Of a DNA stretch of 64,000 bases, positions 1 through 8,759 are shown in pieces (the first letter of the stretch is position 1; each line of letters begins with the position of its first letter). The stretch comes from Coprococcus phoceensis (GTDB taxonomy: Bacteria; Bacillota; Clostridia; Lachnospirales; Lachnospiraceae). The position numbers and the translations under genes were made by a program. The stretch is from assembly GCF_900104635.1 (NCBI RefSeq), contig NZ_FNWC01000006.1:62001-126000 (forward strand), read 5' to 3'. A model generated the notes under the pieces. That model searched no databases and had not been told where the DNA came from. It worked only from the letters and a program-made list of their open reading frames with translations.

Positions 1-46
1 GCCCGGCCGCGTTACTGTTTCACCCGTTTGCTATGCGGGCAGTTTA

Positions 47-413
47 TTATTCTTTTGTTTTGTAAGCATTTTTCGGATGCTCGAAGGACTCCTGGCTGAT
101 GACATGCTCCATCCGGCAGGCGTCCTGTTCCGCCGTTTCACGGTCAACACCGGCAGCGATGAGCTGCTCTGTGAAGAATTGATGGCGTTCATAGATTATT
201 TTCGCCACTTCCTGGCCTATGTCGGTCAGGTGGAGAAATCCATCCTCGTCCATCGTCAGAAAACCACCGTCCCGCAGGACGCTTACTGCATGACTGATAC
301 TCGGTTTTGAAAAGCCCATGTGTCGGTTCAATCAACAGAGCGAACCATGCCTTTTTCTTTTTGCAGCATCAGCACAGCCTCTAAATAGTCCTCGCCGACG
401 CATGAATCTTCAT
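47..413 (-). pseudogene. DtxR/MntR-type metal-dependent repressor, two frameshifts
   Basis: The longest open stretch (47-331, TTG start) encodes the second half of a winged-helix HTH (KPSISHAVSVLRDGGFL) and the first part of a dimerization region, as in short MntR/DtxR proteins without the SH3 domain. The missing start is present upstream but in other frames. An ATG at 413 reads MKIHAS; a 1-base loss near 393 shifts to EDYLEAVLMLQKEKGMVRSV; a second 1-base loss near 331 shifts to the main frame (NRHMGFSK). The gene is last in the operon, 12 bp after the ECF-like gene. The family binds DNA with Mn or Fe and represses uptake genes. Two separate single-base losses suggest decay, though sequencing error is possible. 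Confidence 0.75.
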
Positions 414-425
414 TCTATCACCCAC

Positions 426-1013
426 TCACATAATCCCAGCATTTGCAAACTGCTTGTTGTAAACCTTTTTTGCAATAACTCCGACAATTATTGAGATAAC
501 TACGGTTGCGGCAATAGCAAGAACCATAAACCACGGAGAAGTCAAGGTTGATAATATCTCAGCATAATTTGCAGACATTTCTTCGGATGCCTCTGAAATG
601 GCATAGTCAGAGAATACCCATACATACAACGGAGAACCGATATTGCTTAACGAAAGCAGGATATAACTCATCACGATACCTTTGTAATTCTTATATCCGG
701 CCCATTTCCGAATGATTTCCGCTAAAATAGAACAAACAATCAAGCTCCCAAGCAACAGATTCGCAAGCTCCCCAAAAGCCACGAAAGCGATTGCTACAAA
801 TAGGTTCATAATGAGAACCACGCCTGCTTTCGGCACTTTTGCCATAACATACATATATGGAATCCATGCCACGAGAGCAATTAAAGCTGTTACAAACAGA
901 TAGAGCAATGGGTGTATGCCGCCCATAATCGTAGCTGCCAAAACCACAGCAAAGTAAATAACGGAAAATACGATTGTCAGACCTAAATCTTTTAACTTCC
1001 AGTGTTGTTCCAT
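426..1013 (-). CDS. Trep_Strep/MptD-family ECF-like membrane protein
   Basis: This 195-aa protein is almost entirely hydrophobic, with about five or six membrane segments (roughly residues 12-33, 36-58, 64-100, 104-128, 158-183). It resembles the Trep_Strep family of putative ECF substrate-binding (S) components. Such proteins often sit beside paired half-ABC transporters and AraC regulators. It starts 12 bp after the ABC gene at 1026-2744 with AAAGGA upstream of the ATG, so it is in the same operon. The substrate is not visible from sequence; a metal or metal chelate is inferred from the neighbours. Confidence 0.75.
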   Translation of the reverse strand: MEQHWKLKDLGLTIVFSVIYFAVVLAATIMGGIHPLLYLFVTALIALVAWIPYMYVMAKVPKAGVVLIMNLFVAIAFVAFGELANLLLGSLIVCSILAEIIRKWAGYKNYKGIVMSYILLSLSNIGSPLYVWVFSDYAISEASEEMSANYAEILSTLTSPWFMVLAIAATVVISIIVGVIAKKVYNKQFANAGIM

Positions 1014-1025
1014 AAGATTTCCTTT

Positions 1026-2744
1026 CTATTTTCCTTGCTGTAATTCAATAAGGTGTGCATATAGACCGCCCTTTTTCATCAGTTCAGCAGGTGTACCCAT
1101 CTCACTGACCTTGCCGTCGTCCAGAACCACGATCTTATCAGCATTTGCCACTGTCCTCATGCGATGGGCAATCACCATGACCGTCTTATCCTTCAGCAGT
1201 ACCGACAAGGCATCCTGTATCAGTGTTTCACTCTCGGCATCCATAGAAGCAGTTGCTTCATCAAGCAGGACAATGGGAGCATTTTTCAACAGGGCGCGGG
1301 CAATCGAAATGCGCTGACGCTCGCCACCGGACAGGGTGCTGCCGTTTTCCCCGATGTTCGTCTGATACCCTTGAGGGAGGCGCTGGATAAATTCCTCGCA
1401 TTGGGCAGCTCTGGCCGCAGCCATAACTTCCTCATCAGTAGCATCGCCCCGTCCCAGCCGGATATTCTCCATGACAGTCTCATCAAAGAGCATGACATCC
1501 TGGAACACAATGGCATAGTTCTTGAACAGCGTTTCCGGTTCTACTGTTTTGACATCCACGCCGCCCAGGGTAATGGTTCCGGAGTCCGCATCCCAAAAAC
1601 GGGCCGCCAGTTTAGAGGCGGTGGACTTGCCGCTGCCGGACGGACCTACCAGTGCCGTGACCTCACCTTGTTTTGCCACAAAGGACACGCCCTTCAAAAC
1701 CGGCTCCTCATTGTAGGAGAACACTACATTCTTAAACTCAATGTCGTAGCCCTTGTTATTGCAGACATTGGTGCCGGTCTGCTCCGGGGTCGCATCGATC
1801 TGCTTCATCCGCTTGACGCTGACAAGGGCAGAGAACACTTCTGCCATCAGCATGAAGCAACTGGTGAAGGGGTCGTAAATGCGTCCGGCAAAAAGCAGGA
1901 ACAGAATGAACATGGGGATGGACAACGAGCCGGCCGTTACGAGAATACCACCCACCAGCATGACTGCCACAAGGCCAAACCGAAGGATAAATTGAGCCGT
2001 GGTCGTAGCAGCACCGGGAGCGATCTCGTTGCGGAAGGAACACTTCACCACATAATCCAGCTTCTTTTCCAGACCCTCCAGATATTCTTCTTCACGGGAG
2101 CAGGACTTCAGCTCCTGGATGGTATCAAGGTATTCCTGCACACCGTCATAGGCAGCTCTCTTGGCATCCATGTTGGCGCTTTCGGCATTGGACTGGGCTT
2201 TCTTTGCCGCAAAGACTACCAAGGCTGCCACAGGCACCGGCACTACGATGCAAAGGCCCATCCGCCAGTCAAGCACCAGCAGGCCGATAGCCGTTATCAT
2301 AAACATGAAAATCGTTCCGAAGAGCTGCGGGATCGCATTGGAAAATACGCGCTCCAGAGCCGTACAGTCCCCCATGATAGTGGTGGTCAGGTCAGAAAGA
2401 TCGCGCTGGCCAAAGAAGGACAGCGGAAGTTTCCGCAGTTTCTCCGCCAGGACAATCCGGCGGTTGGCACTTTCCTTATACGCCACAGTATAAGTTTTGT
2501 TGTACTGGAGCCATTGGGTCAGAAACACAATGATAAACATGACCACAGTGCCGCAAATAAACAAGGCCGCATGATCCCGCATACTGCTTTCCTGCCCGGA
2601 AATCACATTCAGCAGTTCCCATATCACCATGACCAGCAGGCTGACCGGGGCAATCAGGCACAGATTGCTGAGCGTAGTGGCTGCAATTCCTTTATTCAAA
2701 TCTCTTGATCCCTGATCGCTCAGGGCAAACATCCGTTTCAGCAT
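1026..2744 (-). CDS. Half-ABC transporter (membrane plus ATPase), second of a pair
   Basis: This 572-aa protein has an N-terminal six-helix ABC membrane domain (about residues 20-320) and a C-terminal ATPase. The ATPase shows a Walker A (GPSGSGKST), the signature LSGGERQRISIARAL, Walker B (IVLLDEATAS) and H-loop (VIAHRM). It overlaps the upstream half-transporter by 7 bp, so the two are translationally coupled and probably form a heterodimer. Pairs of this exporter fold next to AraC regulators include YbtP/YbtQ, which import iron-siderophore. That role is inferred here from context; an exporter role remains possible. Confidence 0.85.
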   Translation of the reverse strand: MLKRMFALSDQGSRDLNKGIAATTLSNLCLIAPVSLLVMVIWELLNVISGQESSMRDHAALFICGTVVMFIIVFLTQWLQYNKTYTVAYKESANRRIVLAEKLRKLPLSFFGQRDLSDLTTTIMGDCTALERVFSNAIPQLFGTIFMFMITAIGLLVLDWRMGLCIVVPVPVAALVVFAAKKAQSNAESANMDAKRAAYDGVQEYLDTIQELKSCSREEEYLEGLEKKLDYVVKCSFRNEIAPGAATTTAQFILRFGLVAVMLVGGILVTAGSLSIPMFILFLLFAGRIYDPFTSCFMLMAEVFSALVSVKRMKQIDATPEQTGTNVCNNKGYDIEFKNVVFSYNEEPVLKGVSFVAKQGEVTALVGPSGSGKSTASKLAARFWDADSGTITLGGVDVKTVEPETLFKNYAIVFQDVMLFDETVMENIRLGRGDATDEEVMAAARAAQCEEFIQRLPQGYQTNIGENGSTLSGGERQRISIARALLKNAPIVLLDEATASMDAESETLIQDALSVLLKDKTVMVIAHRMRTVANADKIVVLDDGKVSEMGTPAELMKKGGLYAHLIELQQGK

Positions 2745-4528
2745 ACTTTCACCTCATTCCCGATGTGCCACTTGGTAGTCTTTGTGTAGTTGCTCCACAT
2801 TTTGGCGTACTCACCGCCCTGCTTCACCAGTGCGTCATGGGTTCCGCTTTCCACCAATTCACCCTGCTTCATTACCAGAATGAGGTCAGCGTCCTGGATG
2901 GTGGAGAGCCGGTGTGCGATCATAATGACCGTCTTGCCCTTGACCAGCCCTTCAAAGGCTTTCTGGATCTGCTGCTCGTTCTCCGGGTCAGCGTAGGCGG
3001 TGGCCTCATCTAAGACCACGATGGGGGCGTCTTTCAAAATGGCGCGAGCAATCGCAATGCGCTGTGTTTCGCCGCCGGAAAGATACACACCTTTACTGCC
3101 CACCACGGTATCGAGGCCATCTGGAAACTTCTCCAGAATATCATCACACTGGGCCAGATGCGCCGCCTGCAAGACTTCCTCCCGTGTGGCGGAAGGTCTG
3201 CCTGCCCGGATATTTTCCAGAAGGGTGTCCTTGAACAATTTGGGGTCCTGGAATACAAAGGCAACCATCTTCATCAAGTCAGCATGAGGAATTTCCCGAA
3301 TGTCCACACCGCCGATCTCGACTGCCCCCTGCTGCACATCGTAGAAGCGGGGGATCAGGCTGGCCGTTGTGCTTTTTCCGGAGCCGGAATGCCCGACCAA
3401 TGCGGTAGTTGTTCCAGCCTTGGCCGTGAAGCTCAAATGGGATACCGCCGGATGGTCCGTATTTTCGTATGCGAAGGTCACATTCTCAAAGGACACATCA
3501 TAAGTCTTGGGATGTTTGGGTGCAGAAGTCTCCACCTGCGGCTGGGCAGTCAGAATCATGTCGATGCGGCGCATGGACTCCTCCGCCTGCATTTTGTAGC
3601 TGGTCATATACATGATCTTGTTAAGCATAACTGCACAAGCAGGAGAGAAGATCACATAGAACAGAAAACTTTGCATAAATCCGATCAGGTCGTTGGAAAC
3701 AAACCCGATAATAAGCGCCGTAGGTACCAGCACCAGGAAGCTGGAATTGATGACTGAGTTAAACGCCACCATTCCCTTTTTGCAGGACATCGTGTAAGCC
3801 AGAGCAAACTTCCGGTAGGATTTGATGGCGTCGTTAAACTTGGTGATAGATTGCACTGTCTGTCCGAACACCTTGACTACCGAAATGCCCCGGATGTACT
3901 CCACCGCCTCATGGTTCATCGTTTCCAAAGAGTCCTGGTAGGTCTGCATGAATTTCATGCTGTCCTTCCCCATGAGGGACCCCTGTAAGAAGAAACCGAT
4001 GCCAAAGAGCAGCAGGAGAGGGATACCTACACGCCAGTCAAAGACCAGCATCAGCACCAAACTCACGATCATCGTGACCTGTGCGCCCACCAGGTCGGGA
4101 AGTTGGTGAGCGATGAAAGTCTCGGTCTGAAAACTGTTATCGTCGATGATCTTCCGCAGTTTTCCGCTGGGATTGGCGTCAAAGTATCCCATAGGCATTT
4201 TTGCGAGATGTTTCAGTGCCACCATTTTCAGGTTTTTCTCTGTGTGGAACGCTACGACATGGGAGCAGAGCAATGCTGAGAAATAAAGGAGCAGACCAAT
4301 CAGCTCCAGCCCCAGAGCAAGCAGGCCCCAGCGAACAAGACTGTTCGTGTCTAACGGCGTCCCGGCAAATACGCCCACCAAGTCACGCGCTGCAAAGTAA
4401 ACGCAGAGGAACGGTCCAAGGATAAAGACCGAACTGATGCCGGATAGAATGCGGGAAACGGTGAGTAGCCCACGATGCTTTCCTGTGAACTCCATCAACC
4501 GCTTAATCCCGCCGGATTTTTGTTTCAT
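2738..4528 (-). CDS. Half-ABC transporter (membrane plus ATPase), first of a pair
   Basis: This 596-aa protein has an N-terminal exporter-type membrane domain and a C-terminal ATPase with Walker A GHSGSGKST, signature LSGGETQRIAIARAI, Walker B VVLDEATAYADPENE and H-loop IAHRLSTI. The start has a good AAGGAGG site. It is the first gene of the second transcription unit of the island, after a terminator at 4654-4688 and a dyad (4559-4574) that may be a metal-repressor operator. It probably works as a heterodimer with the next gene. By analogy with YbtPQ and IrtAB it may bring metallophore across the membrane; this is inference from neighbours. Confidence 0.85.
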   Translation of the reverse strand: MKQKSGGIKRLMEFTGKHRGLLTVSRILSGISSVFILGPFLCVYFAARDLVGVFAGTPLDTNSLVRWGLLALGLELIGLLLYFSALLCSHVVAFHTEKNLKMVALKHLAKMPMGYFDANPSGKLRKIIDDNSFQTETFIAHQLPDLVGAQVTMIVSLVLMLVFDWRVGIPLLLLFGIGFFLQGSLMGKDSMKFMQTYQDSLETMNHEAVEYIRGISVVKVFGQTVQSITKFNDAIKSYRKFALAYTMSCKKGMVAFNSVINSSFLVLVPTALIIGFVSNDLIGFMQSFLFYVIFSPACAVMLNKIMYMTSYKMQAEESMRRIDMILTAQPQVETSAPKHPKTYDVSFENVTFAYENTDHPAVSHLSFTAKAGTTTALVGHSGSGKSTTASLIPRFYDVQQGAVEIGGVDIREIPHADLMKMVAFVFQDPKLFKDTLLENIRAGRPSATREEVLQAAHLAQCDDILEKFPDGLDTVVGSKGVYLSGGETQRIAIARAILKDAPIVVLDEATAYADPENEQQIQKAFEGLVKGKTVIMIAHRLSTIQDADLILVMKQGELVESGTHDALVKQGGEYAKMWSNYTKTTKWHIGNEVKVC

Positions 4529-4558
4529 GGATACAAGACCTCCTTATCAATTCTTTGA

Positions 4559-4574
4559 TTAGTTATTGCTAACC
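4559..4574. promoter_or_regulatory. Candidate metal-repressor operator upstream of the half-ABC pair
   Basis: The sequence TTAGTTATTGCTAACC is an imperfect dyad 31 bp upstream of the first half-ABC start. It resembles DtxR/IdeR-type boxes (TTAG...CTAA). A similar dyad lies at 9728-9747 before the importer operon. The damaged DtxR-type gene at the end of this operon is the natural candidate regulator. Evidence is pattern similarity only. Confidence 0.4.
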
Positions 4575-4653
4575 TCTTGATTTAAGTGTACTGCTTTCGC
4601 TTGGCATCGTCTACGACCTATCAGGTATGTTATGCTCCAATCGGGCCAAGTGA

Positions 4654-4688
4654 AAGGAGCAGGCCCATTTAATCGGCCTGCTCCTTTT
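4654..4688. terminator. Hairpin terminator between the importer operon and the half-ABC pair
   Basis: A perfect 12-bp stem (AAGGAGCAGGCC with GGCCTGCTCCTT, 4654-4665 and 4675-4686) with a 9-base loop lies 22 bp after the binding-protein gene. The T-run is clearer in the plus direction (CTTTTG), but the position suits ending the minus-strand importer operon. It separates the island into two transcription units. Confidence 0.65.
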
Positions 4689-4707
4689 GTCAGTTAATTT
4701 GAATGGC

Positions 4708-6366
4708 TCAATTCAGATGGATATTCTGAACGGAAGTAAAGCTGGCATCGGTGGGGAAGGTATAGCTTGCTACCGCATCGCTGTAAATGGCAAGCTGCCG
4801 GGTATAGATCAGCGGCGTAGTCAGGCACTGGTCTGCCATAGTAGTCAGGATGGTGTTGTAAATTTCCTGAATACGGGCCTCATCAGTAGCAGAGTCCAGT
4901 TCGTCTACCAGTGCCGCCAGCTCCGGCTGGGACGCCCCAATCTGCATGAGGATGGGGTCCATAGAGGTAGACGGGTTGATGTTGGTAATGACCATAGCCG
5001 GGTCATAGTAGCCACCCTGGGTCTTGAAGATGGTCAGGCCATAGTCACCGCTCTGGATCATGGCATACCAGTCCATCATTTGTGCGGATTGCGGGGTCAG
5101 CTCAATGCCGATCTTGCTGGCCTGGTCACAAATGTAGACAACCATATTGTCATCGGAGGCGGTGCCGGTTTGATACAGGAAAGCGGCGGACAGTTTGACT
5201 CCATCCTTCTCACGAATGCCATCGCCATCGGTATCTACATAGCCAGCCTCATCCAAGATTTGATTGGCATGATCCAGATCAAAGCCGTACACTGTCTGCT
5301 CTACATCACAGTAGGGCAGGTCACGAGAAAAGAAGGTATCTGCCTTGTCGAACAGGCCACCGTAGATGTTGTCTACTACGGCATCCTTATCAATGGCGGA
5401 AGAAATGGCCTCACGAACCACCTGGTCGCCAAAAATCTCACTGCTCAGGTTATAGCCCACATAGTAAGTCTGCAAAGACTTTTCATCGACTTGAGCGCCA
5501 TATCCATCCGTCTGCTCCATCTGAGCATAGCTCTCGGCAGAGACATTCTTAATACCGGAGAGGAAGTCCACCTCACCATTCTTCATGGCTAAAATTTTGG
5601 CATCGTTGTCGGGGATGTACTTGATAGAGAAGCTATCTACTTCAGGTGCTTCTCCCCAGTAATTGGGATTGCGGACGAAGTTCCATGTCTGCCCGTCATT
5701 GTCCCCAGCGTACATATAGGGGCCGGTTCCATAAGTGGCGCTGCGGAAACTCTCCTGCTTGGCAGTCAGATCCTCATTGAACTGCTCGCTGGATACGATG
5801 CCGAAGGGGTTAGCAAGGCACAGTTCCCGGAGGGTGTTGTAGTAGGGCTGGGTCAGGTGCAGCTCCACCGTGTACTCATCGGTGGCTACCGCATCCTCAA
5901 TGATCGTGGACAGGCGGCCATAGGAGCCGTTGTACTGGCCCAGGTTGACCGGAACAGCCAAAATAGACTTTGCCACATCCTCGGCGGTCAGGTCAGAGCC
6001 ATCGGAGAACTTGACGCCCTGCTTGATCTGGAAGGTATAGGTTTTTCCATCCTCGCTCATGGACCAATCTTCGGCCAGCACACCCACGACCTCGCCCTTG
6101 GAATTGTACTCAAACAGGGTGTCATAGAAGCTGGTGAGATAGTAGGTAATGTCGTAACTGGAGGAGGATACCTCTGGGGTGAGGATGGTGTAAAAATACT
6201 CAAAGCCCCAGCTCTCCGCCAAGTTCAGATGTACGGCCTGAGCCTCGGCGTTCTCCTTCGGGTTCTGGCTGCTCTCTGTGTTGGTGCCGGTGTTGCCTCC
6301 GCAGGCGGCCAGAGATACCGCCATGACCGCCGCCGTGAGCATAGCGGCAATTCGTTTCAGTTTCAT
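4708..6366 (-). CDS. Lipoprotein substrate-binding protein, family 5 (OppA/NikA type)
   Basis: This 552-aa protein starts with a lipoprotein signal (positively charged start, hydrophobic stretch, lipobox LAAC with Cys near residue 21) and a Ser/Asn-rich linker. The body is a family 5 solute-binding domain, with the typical GVKFSDGSDLTAEDV region and YGTGPY. It would sit on the outer face of the membrane and deliver substrate to the permeases encoded upstream. Its start overlaps the stop of the ATPase gene (ATGA), so it is the last gene of the operon. The family binds peptides, nickel or metal-metallophore complexes; regulation and neighbours favour a metal complex, which is inference. Confidence 0.88.
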   Translation of the reverse strand: MKLKRIAAMLTAAVMAVSLAACGGNTGTNTESSQNPKENAEAQAVHLNLAESWGFEYFYTILTPEVSSSSYDITYYLTSFYDTLFEYNSKGEVVGVLAEDWSMSEDGKTYTFQIKQGVKFSDGSDLTAEDVAKSILAVPVNLGQYNGSYGRLSTIIEDAVATDEYTVELHLTQPYYNTLRELCLANPFGIVSSEQFNEDLTAKQESFRSATYGTGPYMYAGDNDGQTWNFVRNPNYWGEAPEVDSFSIKYIPDNDAKILAMKNGEVDFLSGIKNVSAESYAQMEQTDGYGAQVDEKSLQTYYVGYNLSSEIFGDQVVREAISSAIDKDAVVDNIYGGLFDKADTFFSRDLPYCDVEQTVYGFDLDHANQILDEAGYVDTDGDGIREKDGVKLSAAFLYQTGTASDDNMVVYICDQASKIGIELTPQSAQMMDWYAMIQSGDYGLTIFKTQGGYYDPAMVITNINPSTSMDPILMQIGASQPELAALVDELDSATDEARIQEIYNTILTTMADQCLTTPLIYTRQLAIYSDAVASYTFPTDASFTSVQNIHLN

Positions 6367-7175
6367 TTCAAATCAATCCTTTCTTTCGTTTTATCATTCC
6401 AGTCTGTTGAAGTGTTCACTAAACCGCTTGCCTCCAAGAGCATCCTGCTGTATGGATCGTGAAATACAGAATAATCACCGGAGAACGCGGCACGCTCTAC
6501 CAGATTAGAATTTCGCATGACAAAAATCTCGTCCGCCACGACCACTGCCAACTCCATGTCGTGGGTTATGAAAATCAGCGTAAAACCAAGCTGCTGTTGC
6601 AGGTCTATAATTTCATCAATGATTTTCTTCCGCAGCGGTAAGTCAAATCCATTGGTGGCCTCGTCGAAGATCAGGCATTGCGGCTCAGCGGCCAGTGCCC
6701 TGGCGATTGCCACCCGCTTTTGTTCTCCGCCGGACAGTTCTGATGGAAGACGGGTATAGTAGTCCCGTGATAGATTGCAAAGCTCCATCAAGTTCCGGCA
6801 GCGTTCCCGCCGTTTCTCTTTCTCCATGTGGAAAAAGCAATGCAGCGGTTCCTCTATGGATTTCCCCACCGGGATCTTGGGGTCCAGGGCAGATGCGGAG
6901 TTCTGCTGAATAATCTGCACCTTCCTGAAATGTTCTTTCCCGGCTCGTTTCCGCCCATAGACAGGTGCGCCATCTACAAACACGGAACCGCCGCTTGGCC
7001 GCTGCAATCCCGCGATCATCCGCGCCAGCGTTGTTTTGCCCGAACCGGACTCTCCAACGATTGCATACCGGCCTCCATCACTGAAATGGGCGCTCAATGG
7101 GGACACAGCAGTAAACAGTCCTTTTCCGCCAAAGCCGTCAGAAAAAGAACAACTAACCTCTTTCAGTTCAATCAA
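6363..7175 (-). CDS. Opp/Nik-type ABC ATPase (OppF/NikE-like)
   Basis: This 270-aa protein carries Walker A GESGSGKTT, signature LSGGEQKRVAIARALA, Walker B CLIFDEATNGFD and H-loop FITHDME. It is a little shorter than typical OppF and has no clear C-terminal oligopeptide-binding extension. Its start overlaps the preceding ATPase gene and its stop overlaps the binding-protein gene by 4 bp each, so synthesis is coupled. It should pair with the other ATPase to energise the two permeases. Confidence 0.88.
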   Translation of the reverse strand: MIELKEVSCSFSDGFGGKGLFTAVSPLSAHFSDGGRYAIVGESGSGKTTLARMIAGLQRPSGGSVFVDGAPVYGRKRAGKEHFRKVQIIQQNSASALDPKIPVGKSIEEPLHCFFHMEKEKRRERCRNLMELCNLSRDYYTRLPSELSGGEQKRVAIARALAAEPQCLIFDEATNGFDLPLRKKIIDEIIDLQQQLGFTLIFITHDMELAVVVADEIFVMRNSNLVERAAFSGDYSVFHDPYSRMLLEASGLVNTSTDWNDKTKERIDLK

Positions 7176-7951
7176 GACATCTCCCTCCTTTCCAACCGGC
7201 AGGCGTTCAACAGATATTTTGTATAGTCCTCTTTAGGGGTGTTTAGTATCTGCTCTGTCTTGCCCTGTTCGACAATCTGTCCGCGATCCATCACAAGGAT
7301 GCGGTCAGAAACCGAGGCAGAGCGCAGGTCATGGGTCACGAACAGCACAGACATTCCATCTTTACAGAAACTTTTCAGTTCCCGCATCAGCCCGATCCGG
7401 TTGCAGGCATCAATGGCCGTGGTCGCTTCATCCGCTACTAAAAGGGCGGGCTGGCACATCAGCGCCGCCGCGATCATCAGCCGCTGGAGCATTCCGCCAG
7501 ACAGTGTGAAGGGATAACTGTTCAAAATCCGCTGGGTATCTTCCAGCCCCAGCTTCTGCAAAATGGCGGCAAACAGGCGCTGCATTTCCTGCCTCGGCGT
7601 TTTTCCATGATGGAGCAAATAGGTCTTTTCCATCTGGCGCCCTACTCGGATGGATGGGTTAAAGGCGGTCATGGGGTTCTGCATAATCAGGCAGATTTCT
7701 TTCCCATAGATGGTCTGTCGCTTTCGTTCCGGCAGGTCGAGCAAATCTTCTCCTTGGAACAGGATTTCGCCATCAGCGCGGTAAGTGTTCCCCAGCAGTC
7801 CCATAATTGCTTTGCAGATAGTGGTCTTTCCCGCGCCGGAACTGCCAACGATGGAGAGCATTTCTCCCTGGCCTAACCGAAATGATATATGTTCAGCTAC
7901 GCTTTTCTCGGAAGTTAAAGAGATATTCAGATCTTTGACCTCAAGCAACAC
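7172..7951 (-). CDS. Opp/Nik-type ABC ATPase (OppD/NikD-like)
   Basis: The ATPase has Walker A GSSGAGKTT, signature LSGGMLQRLMIAAALM, Walker B LLVADEATTAID and H-loop FVTHDLRSA. The GTG at 7951 is chosen because AAGGAGG lies 9 bp upstream; in-frame ATGs at 7960 and 7978 sit on or before that ribosome site. The gene begins inside the end of the permease gene. It is the first of the two ATPases of the importer. Confidence 0.85.
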   Translation of the reverse strand: MLLEVKDLNISLTSEKSVAEHISFRLGQGEMLSIVGSSGAGKTTICKAIMGLLGNTYRADGEILFQGEDLLDLPERKRQTIYGKEICLIMQNPMTAFNPSIRVGRQMEKTYLLHHGKTPRQEMQRLFAAILQKLGLEDTQRILNSYPFTLSGGMLQRLMIAAALMCQPALLVADEATTAIDACNRIGLMRELKSFCKDGMSVLFVTHDLRSASVSDRILVMDRGQIVEQGKTEQILNTPKEDYTKYLLNACRLERREMS

Positions 7952-8759
7952 AAATATCATCCTCCTTCCCAATGGCATCCCGCAGGCCCTCGCCCAGCAG
8001 GTTGAAGCCCGCGCAGCAGACGATAAGGCAGATGCCCGGATAAATCAGGAGCGCAGGGTTTGAGTAGACACTGTTTCGGGCCTCATTGAGCATCGCACCC
8101 CATTCCGGGGTTCCGGCGATCAGCCCCACGCCCAAGAAAGCAAAACTGGACACCGACATGATCGCTGTTGCAATCCCAGTGGTGAAGTACACCACAAACT
8201 GCGGGAACACATTTGGGATCAGGTGGCGAAGCACAATGCGAAGGCCAGAGGCACCGGCGATCCGGGCCGCCTCAATGTATTCCTTTCCGCACTCAGTCTT
8301 TGCATAGGAGCGTACCATCCGCAGAAACCACGCTAACATAGAAATCCCGATGGCAATAATGACACTTGCCACAGAATTATCCACCGCCGACACCAACGCC
8401 ATCGCAATGACGATGAGTGGAAAGGCCATAAGGATGTCGCAAAGTATCCGCATGACTTCATCCAGCAAGCCGCCTTTATAACTGGAATAGCATCCCACGA
8501 ACAGCGCGAAGGCGGCCAGTACGATCAGTACCGGAATGGTCAGCCCCATAGAGTACCTTGCTCCATAGAGAAGTCTTGATAATTCGCAACGGCCCATTTG
8601 GTCACAGCCAAGTGGATACTCCGCAGAAAGCGGAGCGTTCTTCAGCGCAAGGTTTGTGGCATTCGGATCATTGGGAGCCAACACCGGGGCCGCCAGTGCC
8701 ATAAGAATAAAAATCAGGATCAGAGCCAGCCCAATAATAATTTGCCCTTTTCGTTTCAT
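7941..8759 (-). CDS. Opp/Nik-type ABC permease (OppC/NikC-like)
   Basis: This 272-aa membrane protein has an N-terminal segment (residues 6-30) and a BPD_transp_1 domain. Its EAA loop reads EAARIAGASGLRIVLRHLIP, the point of contact with the ATPases. It starts in an ATGA overlap with the other permease and ends within the next ATPase gene. It should form the membrane channel as a heterodimer with the preceding permease. Confidence 0.88.
   Translation of the reverse strand: MKRKGQIIIGLALILIFILMALAAPVLAPNDPNATNLALKNAPLSAEYPLGCDQMGRCELSRLLYGARYSMGLTIPVLIVLAAFALFVGCYSSYKGGLLDEVMRILCDILMAFPLIVIAMALVSAVDNSVASVIIAIGISMLAWFLRMVRSYAKTECGKEYIEAARIAGASGLRIVLRHLIPNVFPQFVVYFTTGIATAIMSVSSFAFLGVGLIAGTPEWGAMLNEARNSVYSNPALLIYPGICLIVCCAGFNLLGEGLRDAIGKEDDICVA

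Noticed and set aside
1164..2708. A 514-codon plus-strand frame opposite the half-ABC gene
   Set aside because: Shadow of a well-supported ABC gene; composition is His/Gln/Arg-rich without domains or ribosome site.
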